Assembly (NCBI GenBank): GCA_024225445.1 | Contig: JAAEMP010000219.1 | Coordinates: 1 to 55,796 of the forward strand | Direction of reading: 5' to 3' | Length of the DNA: 55,796 nucleotides | Source: Hyphomicrobiales bacterium | Lineage (GTDB): Bacteria > Pseudomonadota > Alphaproteobacteria > Rhizobiales > Rhizobiaceae | In this document: in pieces, positions 36,716-46,448 of the stretch | How positions within the stretch are numbered: the stretch's first letter is position 1 | Layout: the number at the start of each line of letters is the position of its first letter | Notes under the pieces: model-generated | Told to the model about the DNA's origin: nothing | What the model saw: only the letters and a program-made list of their open reading frames with translations | Database searches by the model: none | Position numbers and translations under genes: made by a program

Positions 36716-37912
36716 TTAGATACTAGTATTCGGGATGATTCCCTGTTTTGCCAATTCTGTAATTTCTTCGGTTGAATAACCGCCCTCGCGCAGGATTTCA
36801 CCGGTGTGTTGGGAATATTTCGGCGCGAAACCAAGCTCGTTCAAAACACCATCGACCGCCGGTGGCTGCATCCGCAAGGGGCTGCCATCAGGCATGGTTG
36901 TGCGCGTTATCTTGCTTGAGATCGCATCCATTGCCAGCACTTGCGGAATGGTCTGTATTGGCGCGTGGGGTATCATTGCTGAGGCGAAATCAGTCTTTAT
37001 CTGTTCTGTGGAGGCAAGAGAGGTGATCGCTGCAATATCGCGATGAATGGCTTCTCTTTCAACATGGCGGCCCTCATTGGTCACACGCACATCATTGGCG
37101 ATAGTCTTAAAGCGTTCTATCATCAACAGCCGTTTCCACTGGACATCACTACCGATCGCCATAAAAATATATCCATCCGAAGTCGGATATGCATTGGTCG
37201 GGATGAATTTGCGATGTTCGTTGCCACAACGGGTAATTTCTGAAGGATCGCAATCAAAATCCACCAATGGCAGCGTGGTTATCAACCAGCTTGCCGCGGC
37301 CTGCAACATGGATACGTCTATGCGGGCACCATTGCCGGTTTCATAACGCTCCAGCAGAGCAGCCATCACTGACGCAAAAACCTCATCACCTGCCTTGAGG
37401 TCGATAATCGGAACACCGGCAAGGGTAGGATTGCCATCCACTGGTCCGGTCAATTCCATATATCCTGCCATTGCCTGGATTGCCGGATCATATCCGGGAA
37501 CATTGGGATATTCCGGTCCCATGGCAGAAATAGCGGCCCAGATCAGGCCGGGTTTCTTTTTTGACAAAGTCTCGTAATCGATACCAAGCTGGCTATAACG
37601 GGACGGCATTGTGTTGCAGCAAAAAACATCGGCATCAAGTTCTTCGATCAGGCGGTAAAGAACTTCCTGTCCCTGCTTCGACTTGAGATTGAGGGCTATT
37701 GCCTGCTTGCCCACATTGGGCGCGACAAAATAACTGCGACGATCATCATCGGCAACCACACTGCCGATATAGCGATTGGGATCACCTGGCAATCCGCTAC
37801 CGAATGGTGTTGCCTCAATACGAATTACCCGCCAACCCAACTGGGCAAACCGCAGGGTGGCATATGGCATCGATAGTGCCTGCTCAAGCGATATGACGGT
37901 TCGCTGTTTCAT
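36716..37912 (-). CDS. CaiB/BaiF family III CoA transferase
   Basis: A 398-residue family III CoA transferase. Features are an early [15 protein letters not shown] strand, [20 protein letters not shown], and [32 protein letters not shown], cut here, with the Asp of AGD in the position of the acyl-carrying residue of this family. It would move CoA between an acyl-CoA and the pathway acid. The start overlaps the stop of the molybdenum hydroxylase large subunit by four bases. Confidence 0.88.
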   Translation of the reverse strand: MKQRTVISLEQALSMPYATLRFAQLGWRVIRIEATPFGSGLPGDPNRYIGSVVADDDRRSYFVAPNVGKQAIALNLKSKQGQEVLYRLIEELDADVFCCNTMPSRYSQLGIDYETLSKKKPGLIWAAISAMGPEYPNVPGYDPAIQAMAGYMELTGPVDGNPTLAGVPIIDLKAGDEVFASVMAALLERYETGNGARIDVSMLQAAASWLITTLPLVDFDCDPSEITRCGNEHRKFIPTNAYPTSDGYIFMAIGSDVQWKRLLMIERFKTIANDVRVTNEGRHVEREAIHRDIAAITSLASTEQIKTDFASAMIPHAPIQTIPQVLAMDAISSKITRTTMPDGSPLRMQPPAVDGVLNELGFAPKYSQHTGEILREGGYSTEEITELAKQGIIPNTSI

Positions 37913-40251
37913 CCTCGCTCATCCGTCCTGCCCTTGGCGTTGTCTTGGGCTGCGTTACTTTCAGCAATGGCACGTGCCACCTTTTCCGGCGTCATCGGCG
38001 GATGATGAATGCGAATCCCGGTAGCATTGTAAAGTGCGTTGCCAATTGCCGGTGCGATAACAATAGTCGGCAGTTCCGCAATGCCCTTGGCCCCGGCAGG
38101 GCCTTCCCCGTCATCGGTCTCAAGGAATGTCAGATCAAATTCCGGTATTTGCGGTGCGGTCATCACATGATAATCACGGAAACTGGGATTGGCGACTTTA
38201 CCTTCAACGATTTTCAAATCCTCGCTAAGAGCATAACCAAGGCCAAAGGCAATTCCACCCTCAATCTGGCCCTCAAGACCGGTCAGGTTGACAACCCGGC
38301 CCACATCCTGCGCCGACCAGACTTTTTCAACCTTGATTGTTCCCAGCTTGGTGTCGACAACAATCTCGGCGACATGGGCCGCGTGAGAATAGGCTGCAGA
38401 CATATCACCGACATGGTTTTCATCTTCGGGTTCACTCGGCGGTTCATAATAATCCGTCTCCATCACCAGTTCGGCGTCTTCACCAGCGAAATGCATCTGA
38501 CGCAAAATCTTGTCGAGTGGCATGATCACTACACCGTCGTCCGCCTGCACCACATATCCGGCACGCAGATCAAGATTTTCCATCATGACATTCGAATAGG
38601 AAGCCGCAGCGCGAAGGATACGCTCACGGGCTTTTCTTGCTACCCGTTTGGCGGAATTGCCGGCGATATAAGTGGTACGACTGGCATGAACCCCAACATC
38701 CCACGGGCTGGTGGCAGAATCATTGTTGATGATTGTTATGTCACGCATGGGAACGCCCAGTTCTTCGGCGACAAACTGGGCAATCACCGTATCTGAACCC
38801 TGTCCTATCTCCGATGCACCGGTGATCACAGTCACGCGGGCATAGTCATCCATTTTCAGCATTGTGCCGCAGCCATCAGATTTATGGATCTTTGCACCAC
38901 CGGCATTATGCAGCGAAGTGGCAATGCCGATGCCCCGCTTGTACCGGGTGTTTTCAGCCTGTCTGGCCTTGCAGTCGTGCCATTTATCCAGGAAATCCGA
39001 TTTGTCCGCTGCCTGCAAAATGCAGCCCACATGGTCAACACGACCAAGATTTGCCGCCTGTGGGGTAATTTCTCCCGGGTAGTTGGCGTTTTTTATGCGA
39101 AAGGCAATCGGATCAAGACCGGCGACCTCGGCCATGCGGTCCATATGGGTTTCGATTGCCCAGGTGGCCTGCACATTACCATAACCACGGAACGAGCCGG
39201 CAAAAGGATTGTTGGTATATACTGCTCTCGCCCGGTAACGCACATTGGGCACGGTGTAATGCGAGGTGACGGTGCGCATGGAAACATAGGGAGTTGTTGC
39301 GCCCCATGAAGTATAACCACCGTTGTTAAGCAGACAATCCACATCACGGAAAGTCAGAGTGCCATCCTTTTTCATGCCGGCCCTGATGTTAAATTCAACC
39401 GGTTGGCGTGTGGGCGAGGCAACGAACTCCTCTTCACGCGAGAATATCAGCTTTACCGGTCGGCGGGTCTTTTTGGCCAGAATGGCACATATCGGCTCAT
39501 AGGGATAAACATCCAGTTTTGAACCGAATGCGCCTCCAATGGGTGGCTGGATGATACGCACATCACCTGGATGGGCACCAAGTGAAGGCGCAATATCCAT
39601 TTTTACGTTGAACGGATATTGGGTTTGGGTATAGATCGTAACCCGCCCATCCATGTCATAATCAGCCAGCGAGCAGCTCACACCCATATTGCAGTGGGTG
39701 ACATAGTGAACGTTATATTCACCCTCCACCACGAAATCAGAATCATCTTCAGCGCTGCCAATGTCGCCGTGCTCGAAATACTGCTGCATAGCGATGTTGT
39801 CAGGACGATCTTCATCAATTATCGGTGCACCTTCTGACAATGCTTCAGTGCAATCGAAAACTGTCGGCAAATCTTCATATTCCACTTTTATCAGCCTTAA
39901 CGCCGCATCGCATATTTCTTCGGTGTCGGCAGCTACAGCGGCAATTTCATCGCGAATGCAGCGGACCTTGTCTCCTTTCAGGGGCGGATTGTCACGCAGC
40001 ACACCGATTTTGCCATCCGGCGCATCACTAGCAGTGATAACAGCATGGACACCGGCAAGCGCCCGGGCACCTGAGGTGTCGATGCTGAGAATTTTTGCGT
40101 GCACACGATCAGTTCTCAATATCTTGGCATAAAGCATGCGGGGCAATACCAAATCATTGATATAGCGGGTTCTCGCAGTGGCTTTATCGGGTGCATCAAG
40201 TTTGGTAACCCGTTTGCCGATGATTGTCGTTTTTTCTATTACCTTGTTCAT
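37909..40251 (-). CDS. Molybdenum hydroxylase large subunit (xanthine dehydrogenase family)
   Basis: A 780-residue molybdopterin-binding subunit. It has an N-terminal aldehyde oxidase-type a/b hammerhead ([20 protein letters not shown]) and molybdopterin-contact segments [42 protein letters not shown] and the C-terminal [12 protein letters not shown], whose Glu is the likely base. The AGSFRGYG loop is unlike the CSFR or GAGR signatures of CO dehydrogenase forms I and II, so it is not a CO dehydrogenase; purine, N-heterocycle, aldehyde or aryl-CoA hydroxylation are options. It overlaps both neighbours by four bases. The order FAD, Fe-S, Mo subunits is that of CO dehydrogenase-like operons. Confidence 0.92.
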   Translation of the reverse strand: MNKVIEKTTIIGKRVTKLDAPDKATARTRYINDLVLPRMLYAKILRTDRVHAKILSIDTSGARALAGVHAVITASDAPDGKIGVLRDNPPLKGDKVRCIRDEIAAVAADTEEICDAALRLIKVEYEDLPTVFDCTEALSEGAPIIDEDRPDNIAMQQYFEHGDIGSAEDDSDFVVEGEYNVHYVTHCNMGVSCSLADYDMDGRVTIYTQTQYPFNVKMDIAPSLGAHPGDVRIIQPPIGGAFGSKLDVYPYEPICAILAKKTRRPVKLIFSREEEFVASPTRQPVEFNIRAGMKKDGTLTFRDVDCLLNNGGYTSWGATTPYVSMRTVTSHYTVPNVRYRARAVYTNNPFAGSFRGYGNVQATWAIETHMDRMAEVAGLDPIAFRIKNANYPGEITPQAANLGRVDHVGCILQAADKSDFLDKWHDCKARQAENTRYKRGIGIATSLHNAGGAKIHKSDGCGTMLKMDDYARVTVITGASEIGQGSDTVIAQFVAEELGVPMRDITIINNDSATSPWDVGVHASRTTYIAGNSAKRVARKARERILRAAASYSNVMMENLDLRAGYVVQADDGVVIMPLDKILRQMHFAGEDAELVMETDYYEPPSEPEDENHVGDMSAAYSHAAHVAEIVVDTKLGTIKVEKVWSAQDVGRVVNLTGLEGQIEGGIAFGLGYALSEDLKIVEGKVANPSFRDYHVMTAPQIPEFDLTFLETDDGEGPAGAKGIAELPTIVIAPAIGNALYNATGIRIHHPPMTPEKVARAIAESNAAQDNAKGRTDERG

Positions 40252-40733
40252 CCTGGCGAACCTTCCTGAATTCGGCTTGCACCCTTCACAGCAGCAATGA
40301 TTTTCTTGTAGCCGGTACAGCGGCAGACATTGCCCTCAAGTCCACGGATGATTTCCGCTTCACTGATGTCCGGATTACGGTTGAGCAGGTAGCGGGCCTG
40401 CATGATCATGCCCGGTGTGCAATAGCCACATTGCACTGCACCCTCATTGATGAAAGCCTGTTGTACCGCATCAACGCCTTTTTCCGTCCATAAACCCTCA
40501 ACAGTCATCACGTCGCGCCCGTCCAGATCAACGGCGGGCGTCAGGCAGGAATTGCGTGAACGTCCATCTACGATAATGGTACACGCTCCACATTCCCCTT
40601 CACCGCAGGCAAGTTTGGCACCACAAAGATCAAACTCGCGGCGCAGCAGTTCCAGCGCTGATTCAGTCACACCGACCGATGCTTCGACTTTTGTCTCGTT
40701 AAGGACCAGACTAATTTCTATTTTGAGCGACAT
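40248..40733 (-). CDS. Molybdenum hydroxylase [2Fe-2S] subunit
   Basis: A 161-residue two-cluster iron-sulfur subunit. The plant-type cluster is CGEGECGACTIIVDG with a fourth Cys in RNSCL, and the second is QCGYCTPGMIMQA with VCRCTGYKKI. It carries electrons from the molybdenum site to FAD. ATG at 40733 gives the standard MSLKIEISLVLN start; the frame is open to 40784 but that part overlaps the FAD gene. The last bases overlap the large-subunit start. Confidence 0.93.
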   Translation of the reverse strand: MSLKIEISLVLNETKVEASVGVTESALELLRREFDLCGAKLACGEGECGACTIIVDGRSRNSCLTPAVDLDGRDVMTVEGLWTEKGVDAVQQAFINEGAVQCGYCTPGMIMQARYLLNRNPDISEAEIIRGLEGNVCRCTGYKKIIAAVKGASRIQEGSPG

Positions 40734-41596
40734 ACAATCAACTCCTGCTCGAGAAAGGTTCTTGCGATATGAGTGCGATACCATTTGCTGGCACGAACAT
40801 CAGTAATCGGTGAAATTTCACCAGCCATCATATCGAGAGCCCCGGCGACAAGCTCATCGTCAATCTGACTGCCATTGATAAGGCTCTCAGTGTTGGTACA
40901 ACAAATCACTGTTGGACCAACTGCTCCAAATACCAGTCGCGAATTGTCCAATATTCCATTGTGCAATTCACCGGTTAAACACATCGCCACCAATGAGATT
41001 TCCAACGCGGGGCGAGGCCCCGTTTTACAAAACACGCCATGAAAATTCTTTTGCGGAATCTTGAAAATTACGGCGGTAATCAATTCATCAGCGCCAAGAA
41101 TGGTTTTACCCGGCCCGGTGAAAAATTCCGATAGTGCCTGTTTGCGTGGATCCCTGCCGTTTGAACAAATCTCGACCTCGCTATCAAGTGCGACAAGCGG
41201 TAATACAAAGTCGGCTGCCGGAGAAGCATTTGCAATATTTCCACCGACTGTTGCCACATTGCGGATCTGATCGCTGGCAAAACGGTCGGCAACTTTTGGC
41301 AGTAACGCAACGGATCCCGCCAACTCCTGGTTTTCCAGTATTTCGCTGATGCTGGTCAGTGCACCAATGCGAACAAATCCATTGTTCACACTTATCCCGC
41401 GCAATTCATCAATACGGTTGAGATTAACCAGCCTCGATCCTATCCGGCCATCACCATTATCTTTTTGCGCCCAAAGATCACTGCCGCCAGCCAATGGGGT
41501 ACCATTGCCATCAGCAAGTGCCTCAAGCGCCATTTCCAGTGAGGTGGCGTTGACATATTCGGTAATTACAGGCGGAAATCTATTCTGCGGCAACAT
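40718..41596 (-). CDS. Molybdenum hydroxylase FAD subunit
   Basis: A 292-residue FAD-binding subunit. FAD motifs are ALADGNGTPLAGGSDLW and IRNVATVGGNIANASPAAD, followed by the usual FFTGPGKTILGADELI. It lacks the extra Fe-S loop of the 4-hydroxybenzoyl-CoA reductase FAD subunit. ATG at 41596 has AAGGA upstream and overlaps the mutase stop by 17 bases; its own 3' end overlaps the Fe-S subunit. Confidence 0.92.
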   Translation of the reverse strand: MLPQNRFPPVITEYVNATSLEMALEALADGNGTPLAGGSDLWAQKDNGDGRIGSRLVNLNRIDELRGISVNNGFVRIGALTSISEILENQELAGSVALLPKVADRFASDQIRNVATVGGNIANASPAADFVLPLVALDSEVEICSNGRDPRKQALSEFFTGPGKTILGADELITAVIFKIPQKNFHGVFCKTGPRPALEISLVAMCLTGELHNGILDNSRLVFGAVGPTVICCTNTESLINGSQIDDELVAGALDMMAGEISPITDVRASKWYRTHIARTFLEQELIVCRSK

Positions 41597-43223
41597 TGGT
41601 ACTATCCTTGAAAATATCGGGCTCACGGTAACGGCCAAAAACCGCGGTAAGGACCTGGTTCATCTCGCCAACTGTTGCATAAACTTTCACTGCTTCAACC
41701 AAATACGGCATAATGTTATCAGTGCCAGCGGCAGCCGTTCCCAGTTTTTCCAGCGCCATGTCAACACTGGCCTGATCGCGTTGCTGCTTGATTTTTGCCA
41801 GCCGCTTCTCCTGTTTTTCAGCATCCTCGATTTTGTATGGATGCATTTCTACGACCTGATCATCTTCTTCGACCTGGTAACAATTTACTCCAACTTTGCG
41901 GAATTCACCGCTTTCCAACTGCTTTTGATGCTGATAAGCACCCCTGGAAACATGGGATTGAATTTCCCCGTCACCAATCAGTTTGACAATGCCGCCGCGT
42001 TTATCAACCTCATCCATGATGCGGATAATTTCAGTTTCCATCTGATTGGTCAGGGTTTCAACATAATAAGACCCGGCCAACGGGTCGACGGTATCGGTCA
42101 AACCCATCTCTTCGATGAGGATTTGCATTGTGCGAAGAGACAGTCGCTGGGCCTTTTGTGTCGGAATCGTATAAGCCTCATCATAACAACAAAGTGCGAT
42201 AGTCTGGGCACCTGAAAGTGCGCTGATCAGGGCATAATAGGCGCCACGCACGATATTGTTTTCCGGCTGCTCAATGGTCAGACCCGATCCACCACCACCG
42301 GCAATCATCCGCAGCCACATGGACTTGGCATTTTTAGCGCCATACTGCTTTTTCAGTATTCGTGCCCAGAGTCTGCGCCCTGCCCGGAATTTGCAAATTT
42401 GTTCGAAAAACTGGCCAAAGATATTGAAATTGAACGACATGCGATAGGCAAATTCATCAATTTCCATGCCGCGTTTGAGCCCTTCATCAAGATAGGCCTT
42501 GGCAATACAAAAGGCGTGAGCAATCTCTTCACTTGGCGTCGCCCCTGATTCACGGATATGGTAACCACAAACCGATACTGGGCTGTATAACGGTACATTT
42601 TTGGCACAATATTCAATCGTGTCGGCGACCAGTCTGACGGAGGGTTCTACTGGATAAATCCAGGTGCCACGCCCAACAAATTCCTTCAATATATCGTTTT
42701 GACAGGTGCCGCGCAGGCCTTTGAGATCAAATCCCCGCTTTTCTGCCATCACCAGATACATGGCGATCATGATCGCGGCAGTCCCATTAATGGTCAGCGA
42801 GACCGTGACATTTTGAATATCAATACCATCGAAGGCGATTTCCATATCGGCAAGTGTGTCAATCGCCATGCCCACCCGGCCAACTTCCCCTTTGGCCATA
42901 TCATCATCGGAATCAAACCCGCACTGGGTCGGCAGGTCAAAGGCAACATTTAATCCGGTATTACCGGTATTTATCAGATACTTGAACCGCTCATTGGTAT
43001 CTTCTGCGTTGCCAAAACCGGTATATTGGCGCATTGTCCACGGTCGTTTTCTGTACATTTCCTTGTGAATGCCTCGAGTGAACGGATATTGACCTGGGTT
43101 GCCGATGTCGTCGTCATCGGCACCGCTCACCTTTGAAGCAGCTACTTCTTCCTGCGTATATAAAGGGAGAATTTCAATACCGGACTCGTTGTAACGCCGG
43201 TCATCATCTGTATTATTTTGCAT
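41580..43223 (-). CDS. B12-dependent acyl-CoA mutase, large subunit (methylmalonyl-CoA mutase family)
   Basis: A 547-residue catalytic subunit without its own cobalamin domain, as in archaeal-type methylmalonyl-CoA mutase, isobutyryl-CoA mutase and 2-hydroxyisobutyryl-CoA mutase. From memory of the family, the position that is Tyr in methylmalonyl-CoA mutase, Phe in isobutyryl-CoA and Ile in 2-hydroxyisobutyryl-CoA mutase is Tyr67 here (RQYTGFG), and the carboxylate-binding Arg seems kept (Arg197 in PSVRLV). This points to a carboxylated acyl-CoA such as methylmalonyl- or a substituted malonyl-CoA. ATG at 43223 is used; a TTG six bases earlier is closer to AAGGAG. The start overlaps the cobalamin subunit gene. 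Confidence 0.88.
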   Translation of the reverse strand: MQNNTDDDRRYNESGIEILPLYTQEEVAASKVSGADDDDIGNPGQYPFTRGIHKEMYRKRPWTMRQYTGFGNAEDTNERFKYLINTGNTGLNVAFDLPTQCGFDSDDDMAKGEVGRVGMAIDTLADMEIAFDGIDIQNVTVSLTINGTAAIMIAMYLVMAEKRGFDLKGLRGTCQNDILKEFVGRGTWIYPVEPSVRLVADTIEYCAKNVPLYSPVSVCGYHIRESGATPSEEIAHAFCIAKAYLDEGLKRGMEIDEFAYRMSFNFNIFGQFFEQICKFRAGRRLWARILKKQYGAKNAKSMWLRMIAGGGGSGLTIEQPENNIVRGAYYALISALSGAQTIALCCYDEAYTIPTQKAQRLSLRTMQILIEEMGLTDTVDPLAGSYYVETLTNQMETEIIRIMDEVDKRGGIVKLIGDGEIQSHVSRGAYQHQKQLESGEFRKVGVNCYQVEEDDQVVEMHPYKIEDAEKQEKRLAKIKQQRDQASVDMALEKLGTAAAGTDNIMPYLVEAVKVYATVGEMNQVLTAVFGRYREPDIFKDSTNVAAE

Positions 43224-43623
43224 AACCAATGGTTTTCTCCTTAATAGCGGCAACAATATCACTGAGCGATGTACTGGTGTTGTACACAGCATCAACACCG
43301 ATCTGGCGCAAAGATTGATGATCTTCTGCCGGAATATTGCCGCCGACAATCCACAGACAATCGGAAAGCTGATACTCATCAATCATTACTTTCAACCGTC
43401 TGCAAATCGGTGTGTGGGAACCCGATAAAATGGAAAGGGCTATGACATCTGCTTCAAAATCACGCGCCGCAACTGCGATATCCTCCGGGCTTTGGCGCAA
43501 ACCGGTATAGCGCACATCAAATCCGGCATCGATCAATGCGCGGGCAACGACTTTGGCGCCAACATCGTGGCCGTCAAGCCCGGGTTTAGCCAGCAGGATC
43601 TTAATTTTTCCAGTTCTGCTCAT
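43213..43623 (-). CDS. B12-binding small subunit of the acyl-CoA mutase
   Basis: A 136-residue cobalamin-binding domain. It shows the D-x-H-x-x-G motif as LDGHDVGAK near residue 17, SILSGSHT (the S-x-L region) and IVGGNIP (the GG motif), so cobalamin is bound with the lower axial His. It overlaps the acyl-CoA dehydrogenase gene by four bases and the large mutase gene by eleven. Confidence 0.93.
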   Translation of the reverse strand: MSRTGKIKILLAKPGLDGHDVGAKVVARALIDAGFDVRYTGLRQSPEDIAVAARDFEADVIALSILSGSHTPICRRLKVMIDEYQLSDCLWIVGGNIPAEDHQSLRQIGVDAVYNTSTSLSDIVAAIKEKTIGYAK

Positions 43624-44753
43624 GTCGACAAGTTCCTGGCAATGTTTATTTTCAGTAATTCACTCGTACCACCACCTATCAGGGTAAATCGCACGTCGCG
43701 TAAATAACGCTGAACAGGAAATTCCATGGCATATCCATATGATGCGAGCACCCTGGCTGCCTTGTCGCAGACATCGGCGGCGGTTTCAGAAGCACATAAT
43801 TTGGCCATGGCGGCTTCTTTTGCATGAGGCCTGTCATTGTCTTTAAGCCAGGCGGCATAGGTAACCAAATGGGATGCCGCTTCCATATCGGTTGCCATCT
43901 CGGCAAGTTTCAGCTGAATAGCCTGAAAACGGTTGATCGGCCGACCAAACTGCACCCTTTCAGCCGCATATCGCGTCGCTTCGCACAGCGCGGCTCTGCC
44001 TATTCCAAGCGCCATGGCACCGGTAATAATACGGATTTCTGCCAATAATTTGTGCAAGTGACCTTCACCATCACCCTCTGCTTCGCTTAGACGATGGCTA
44101 TCGGGAACGAAACAGTCAGAAAAAGACAGCTCGGATGTGGGCAGGGCCCAAACCCCCATCTTGTCAATTGAACGACCGATGTGAAGGCCTTCAAAATCAT
44201 GCTCAACCAGGAATATTGTGATCTTCTGTTCATCGCCAGCCTTGGCAAACACGGTAAAAAAATCTGCGATCGGAGCAGCGGTTACCCACATTTTTTGCCC
44301 ATTGAGCAGATAACCGCCCTCAACCTTACGGGCATTACTGGACATTGCACCAAGATTACTGCCGGCGTCCGGCTCGGTCATACAAATTGCACCGATTTTC
44401 TCGCCCTTGAGTGCCGGGCGAAACAATCGTTGCCTGATATCATCATTGCCCAGCATCGCCAGAAACTTGGTACCCATGAGAGATTGCATGGCAATGCAAC
44501 CTGCAACAGACATCGACCCCCTGGCTATCTCCGCTAGTGCCAGACAAAAGGTGACAAGATCAACACCAGAACCTCCGTCTTGCGGTGAATAGCGCATACC
44601 GGCAAAGCCAAGTTCACACAATTGGTTGATCAATTCCCGCGGATAGGCATGTGCCTCGTCCAGACTGGCGGCCTGGGGCGCAATACGTTCATCGCTGAAG
44701 CGGGCGAAGGTATCTTTGATGGCGCGTTGTTCTTCACTCAGGGCAAAATCCAT
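43620..44753 (-). CDS. Acyl-CoA dehydrogenase
   Basis: A 377-residue flavoprotein of the acyl-CoA dehydrogenase family. ICMTEPDAGSNLGAM and KMWVTAAPIADFFTVF are the first and middle signature regions, and YAMEFPVQRYLRDVRFTLIGGGTSELLKINIA closes the FAD site, cut here. The residue in the usual catalytic Glu position near the C-terminus appears to be Gly/Thr within GGGTSEL, where the Glu is kept one to two residues on; the substrate cannot be set. It is nine bases from HyuB upstream in the operon. Confidence 0.9.
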   Translation of the reverse strand: MDFALSEEQRAIKDTFARFSDERIAPQAASLDEAHAYPRELINQLCELGFAGMRYSPQDGGSGVDLVTFCLALAEIARGSMSVAGCIAMQSLMGTKFLAMLGNDDIRQRLFRPALKGEKIGAICMTEPDAGSNLGAMSSNARKVEGGYLLNGQKMWVTAAPIADFFTVFAKAGDEQKITIFLVEHDFEGLHIGRSIDKMGVWALPTSELSFSDCFVPDSHRLSEAEGDGEGHLHKLLAEIRIITGAMALGIGRAALCEATRYAAERVQFGRPINRFQAIQLKLAEMATDMEAASHLVTYAAWLKDNDRPHAKEAAMAKLCASETAADVCDKAARVLASYGYAMEFPVQRYLRDVRFTLIGGGTSELLKINIARNLST

Positions 44754-44762
44754 TGGCGTGCC

Positions 44763-46448
44763 TTATTGCTCCTCTTCCTGAAGACCATAATCCCGGCGAG
44801 CGGCTTTAGCGGAAATAATGCCGTTGCGTATTTCCTGCTTCAGCAGCTCACGGTCACGTTTTTGCGGGTCGCCATAACCTCCACCGCCCCCGGCCAACTG
44901 ATGATAAAGAGTTCCCTTGGGTACTCCGGTAATCAGGTCCTTGTTATTGGGCAGATGTTTTTTTCCATCGGGATAGGTCAGTGTGATTGAATTCAGCGTG
45001 CCGTCTTTGCCACCAAACAAACCAAATGCCGGTTCAATATCTCCATCGCCGAAAGTGACAAATTGCGTATCATGTGAGCCAATTATGTATTTTGTTTCAA
45101 CACCCAGCCCTCCACGCCATTGCCCTGCTCCGGCAGAATCTTCGCTATATTCGTGTTTAACCAGCCGATGCGGGGTTTGCTGTTCGAACATTTCGTAATC
45201 CTGGTCAAGCAGACCACCCGATGCATCAATCATGCCTATATGGTCATATCCATCGGTACCTTTCATTGCACCAGAACCACCTTTCAGGCCCATAAAACCA
45301 ATATCGACATATTTATCGCCCTTTTCCTCATCAATGCCGGTGGTAAGCGAACACAGCAGGTTATTCCAACCGGCAGTAATACGGTCAGGAATTACCGGTG
45401 CCAGGGCGCGAATAATGGCGTCGGCATTGGGAGGGCAGAGGTGATTGCCAAATGTGGTAGCCTTGGGATAGGAAGCATTCAACACGGTTCCTTCCGGGAT
45501 GATCATCTCTATTGGTTTTACCATGCCCTCATTATGAGGCATATCCGGATTGACCATCTGCAGGAAAGTGAGAATCGTGGCGGAAGCGCTGGATGTGAAA
45601 GTACCGTTGACGAAGCCATCGGTCTGGGCGTCGGTGGCTGAATAATCAAACTTGATCCGTTTTTCCTCAACTGTAATTTTCACCCTGATGGTAAACTCGC
45701 TGCCCTCGTTGTGGCCATCGTAATAAATCTGCCCTTCACCTTCATATGTCCCGTTGGGAATGGAGGTGATTTCTGCCTCCATCATCTTTTTGGTGGCGTC
45801 AAATAGCGCCAGTTTATGCGCCTCAAAACTGTCAAAACCGTATTTGGTCAACAACTCGACCACCCGGCGGTCACCAACAGTGCAGGCACCCATCTGGGCC
45901 TTCATATCGTGCTGCACAATCTCCAACCGTATATTGGCAAAAATCAGGTCCCATACATCTTTGCGGAAATTACCGCGATCATAAACCTTGACCGGCGGAA
46001 TACGCAGTGCCTCTTGCCAGACCTCCTTGGCATTGGGATTGTAACCACCGGGCACATTGCCGCCAATATCAGCCTGGTGACCCTTGACTGCCGACCAGGC
46101 AACCAACTTGTCTTCAAAAAAGATTGGTCTGAACACAGCAACATCGTTGTTCTGGTTACCCATGGAAAACACATCATTATGGAAAATGACGTCACCGGGA
46201 TTAATATCGCCATCAAAGTAATCCAGAATGTACCGGCACACCGGGGCAAGCGAAAATGCCAGAATGGGTAAATTTTCCGTCTGTTCCAGCATGTTGCCCT
46301 GGGCGTCGTAAAGTCCGGTAACGAAATCCTTTGCCTCACACAATATCGGTGACCGCGCTGTCTTCTCAAGCGAGATACTCATCTCATCAGTTATTGACTT
46401 GAATGTACGCGCGTATACTGAAAGCAGAATTGGATCGATCTTGCTCAT
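44763..46448 (-). CDS. Hydantoinase B/oxoprolinase-family subunit
   Basis: A 561-residue HyuB-type subunit. Family marks are MSISLEKTARSPILCEAKDF near residue 20, then GDVIFHNDVFSMGNQNNDVA and VKGHQADIGGNVPGG, with metal-ligand candidates His and Asp, and LGVETKY...GGGGGYGDP near the end. With HyuA it forms an ATP-dependent enzyme. Known relatives open 5-oxoproline or N-methylhydantoin rings or carboxylate acetone and acetophenone. The four-base overlap with hyuA supports a complex. Confidence 0.9.
   Translation of the reverse strand: MSKIDPILLSVYARTFKSITDEMSISLEKTARSPILCEAKDFVTGLYDAQGNMLEQTENLPILAFSLAPVCRYILDYFDGDINPGDVIFHNDVFSMGNQNNDVAVFRPIFFEDKLVAWSAVKGHQADIGGNVPGGYNPNAKEVWQEALRIPPVKVYDRGNFRKDVWDLIFANIRLEIVQHDMKAQMGACTVGDRRVVELLTKYGFDSFEAHKLALFDATKKMMEAEITSIPNGTYEGEGQIYYDGHNEGSEFTIRVKITVEEKRIKFDYSATDAQTDGFVNGTFTSSASATILTFLQMVNPDMPHNEGMVKPIEMIIPEGTVLNASYPKATTFGNHLCPPNADAIIRALAPVIPDRITAGWNNLLCSLTTGIDEEKGDKYVDIGFMGLKGGSGAMKGTDGYDHIGMIDASGGLLDQDYEMFEQQTPHRLVKHEYSEDSAGAGQWRGGLGVETKYIIGSHDTQFVTFGDGDIEPAFGLFGGKDGTLNSITLTYPDGKKHLPNNKDLITGVPKGTLYHQLAGGGGGYGDPQKRDRELLKQEIRNGIISAKAARRDYGLQEEEQ

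Noticed and set aside
37909-40251. CO dehydrogenase identity for the molybdenum hydroxylase
   Set aside because: The active-site loop reads AGSFRGYG and lacks the CSFR or GAGR signatures of CO dehydrogenase forms I and II.
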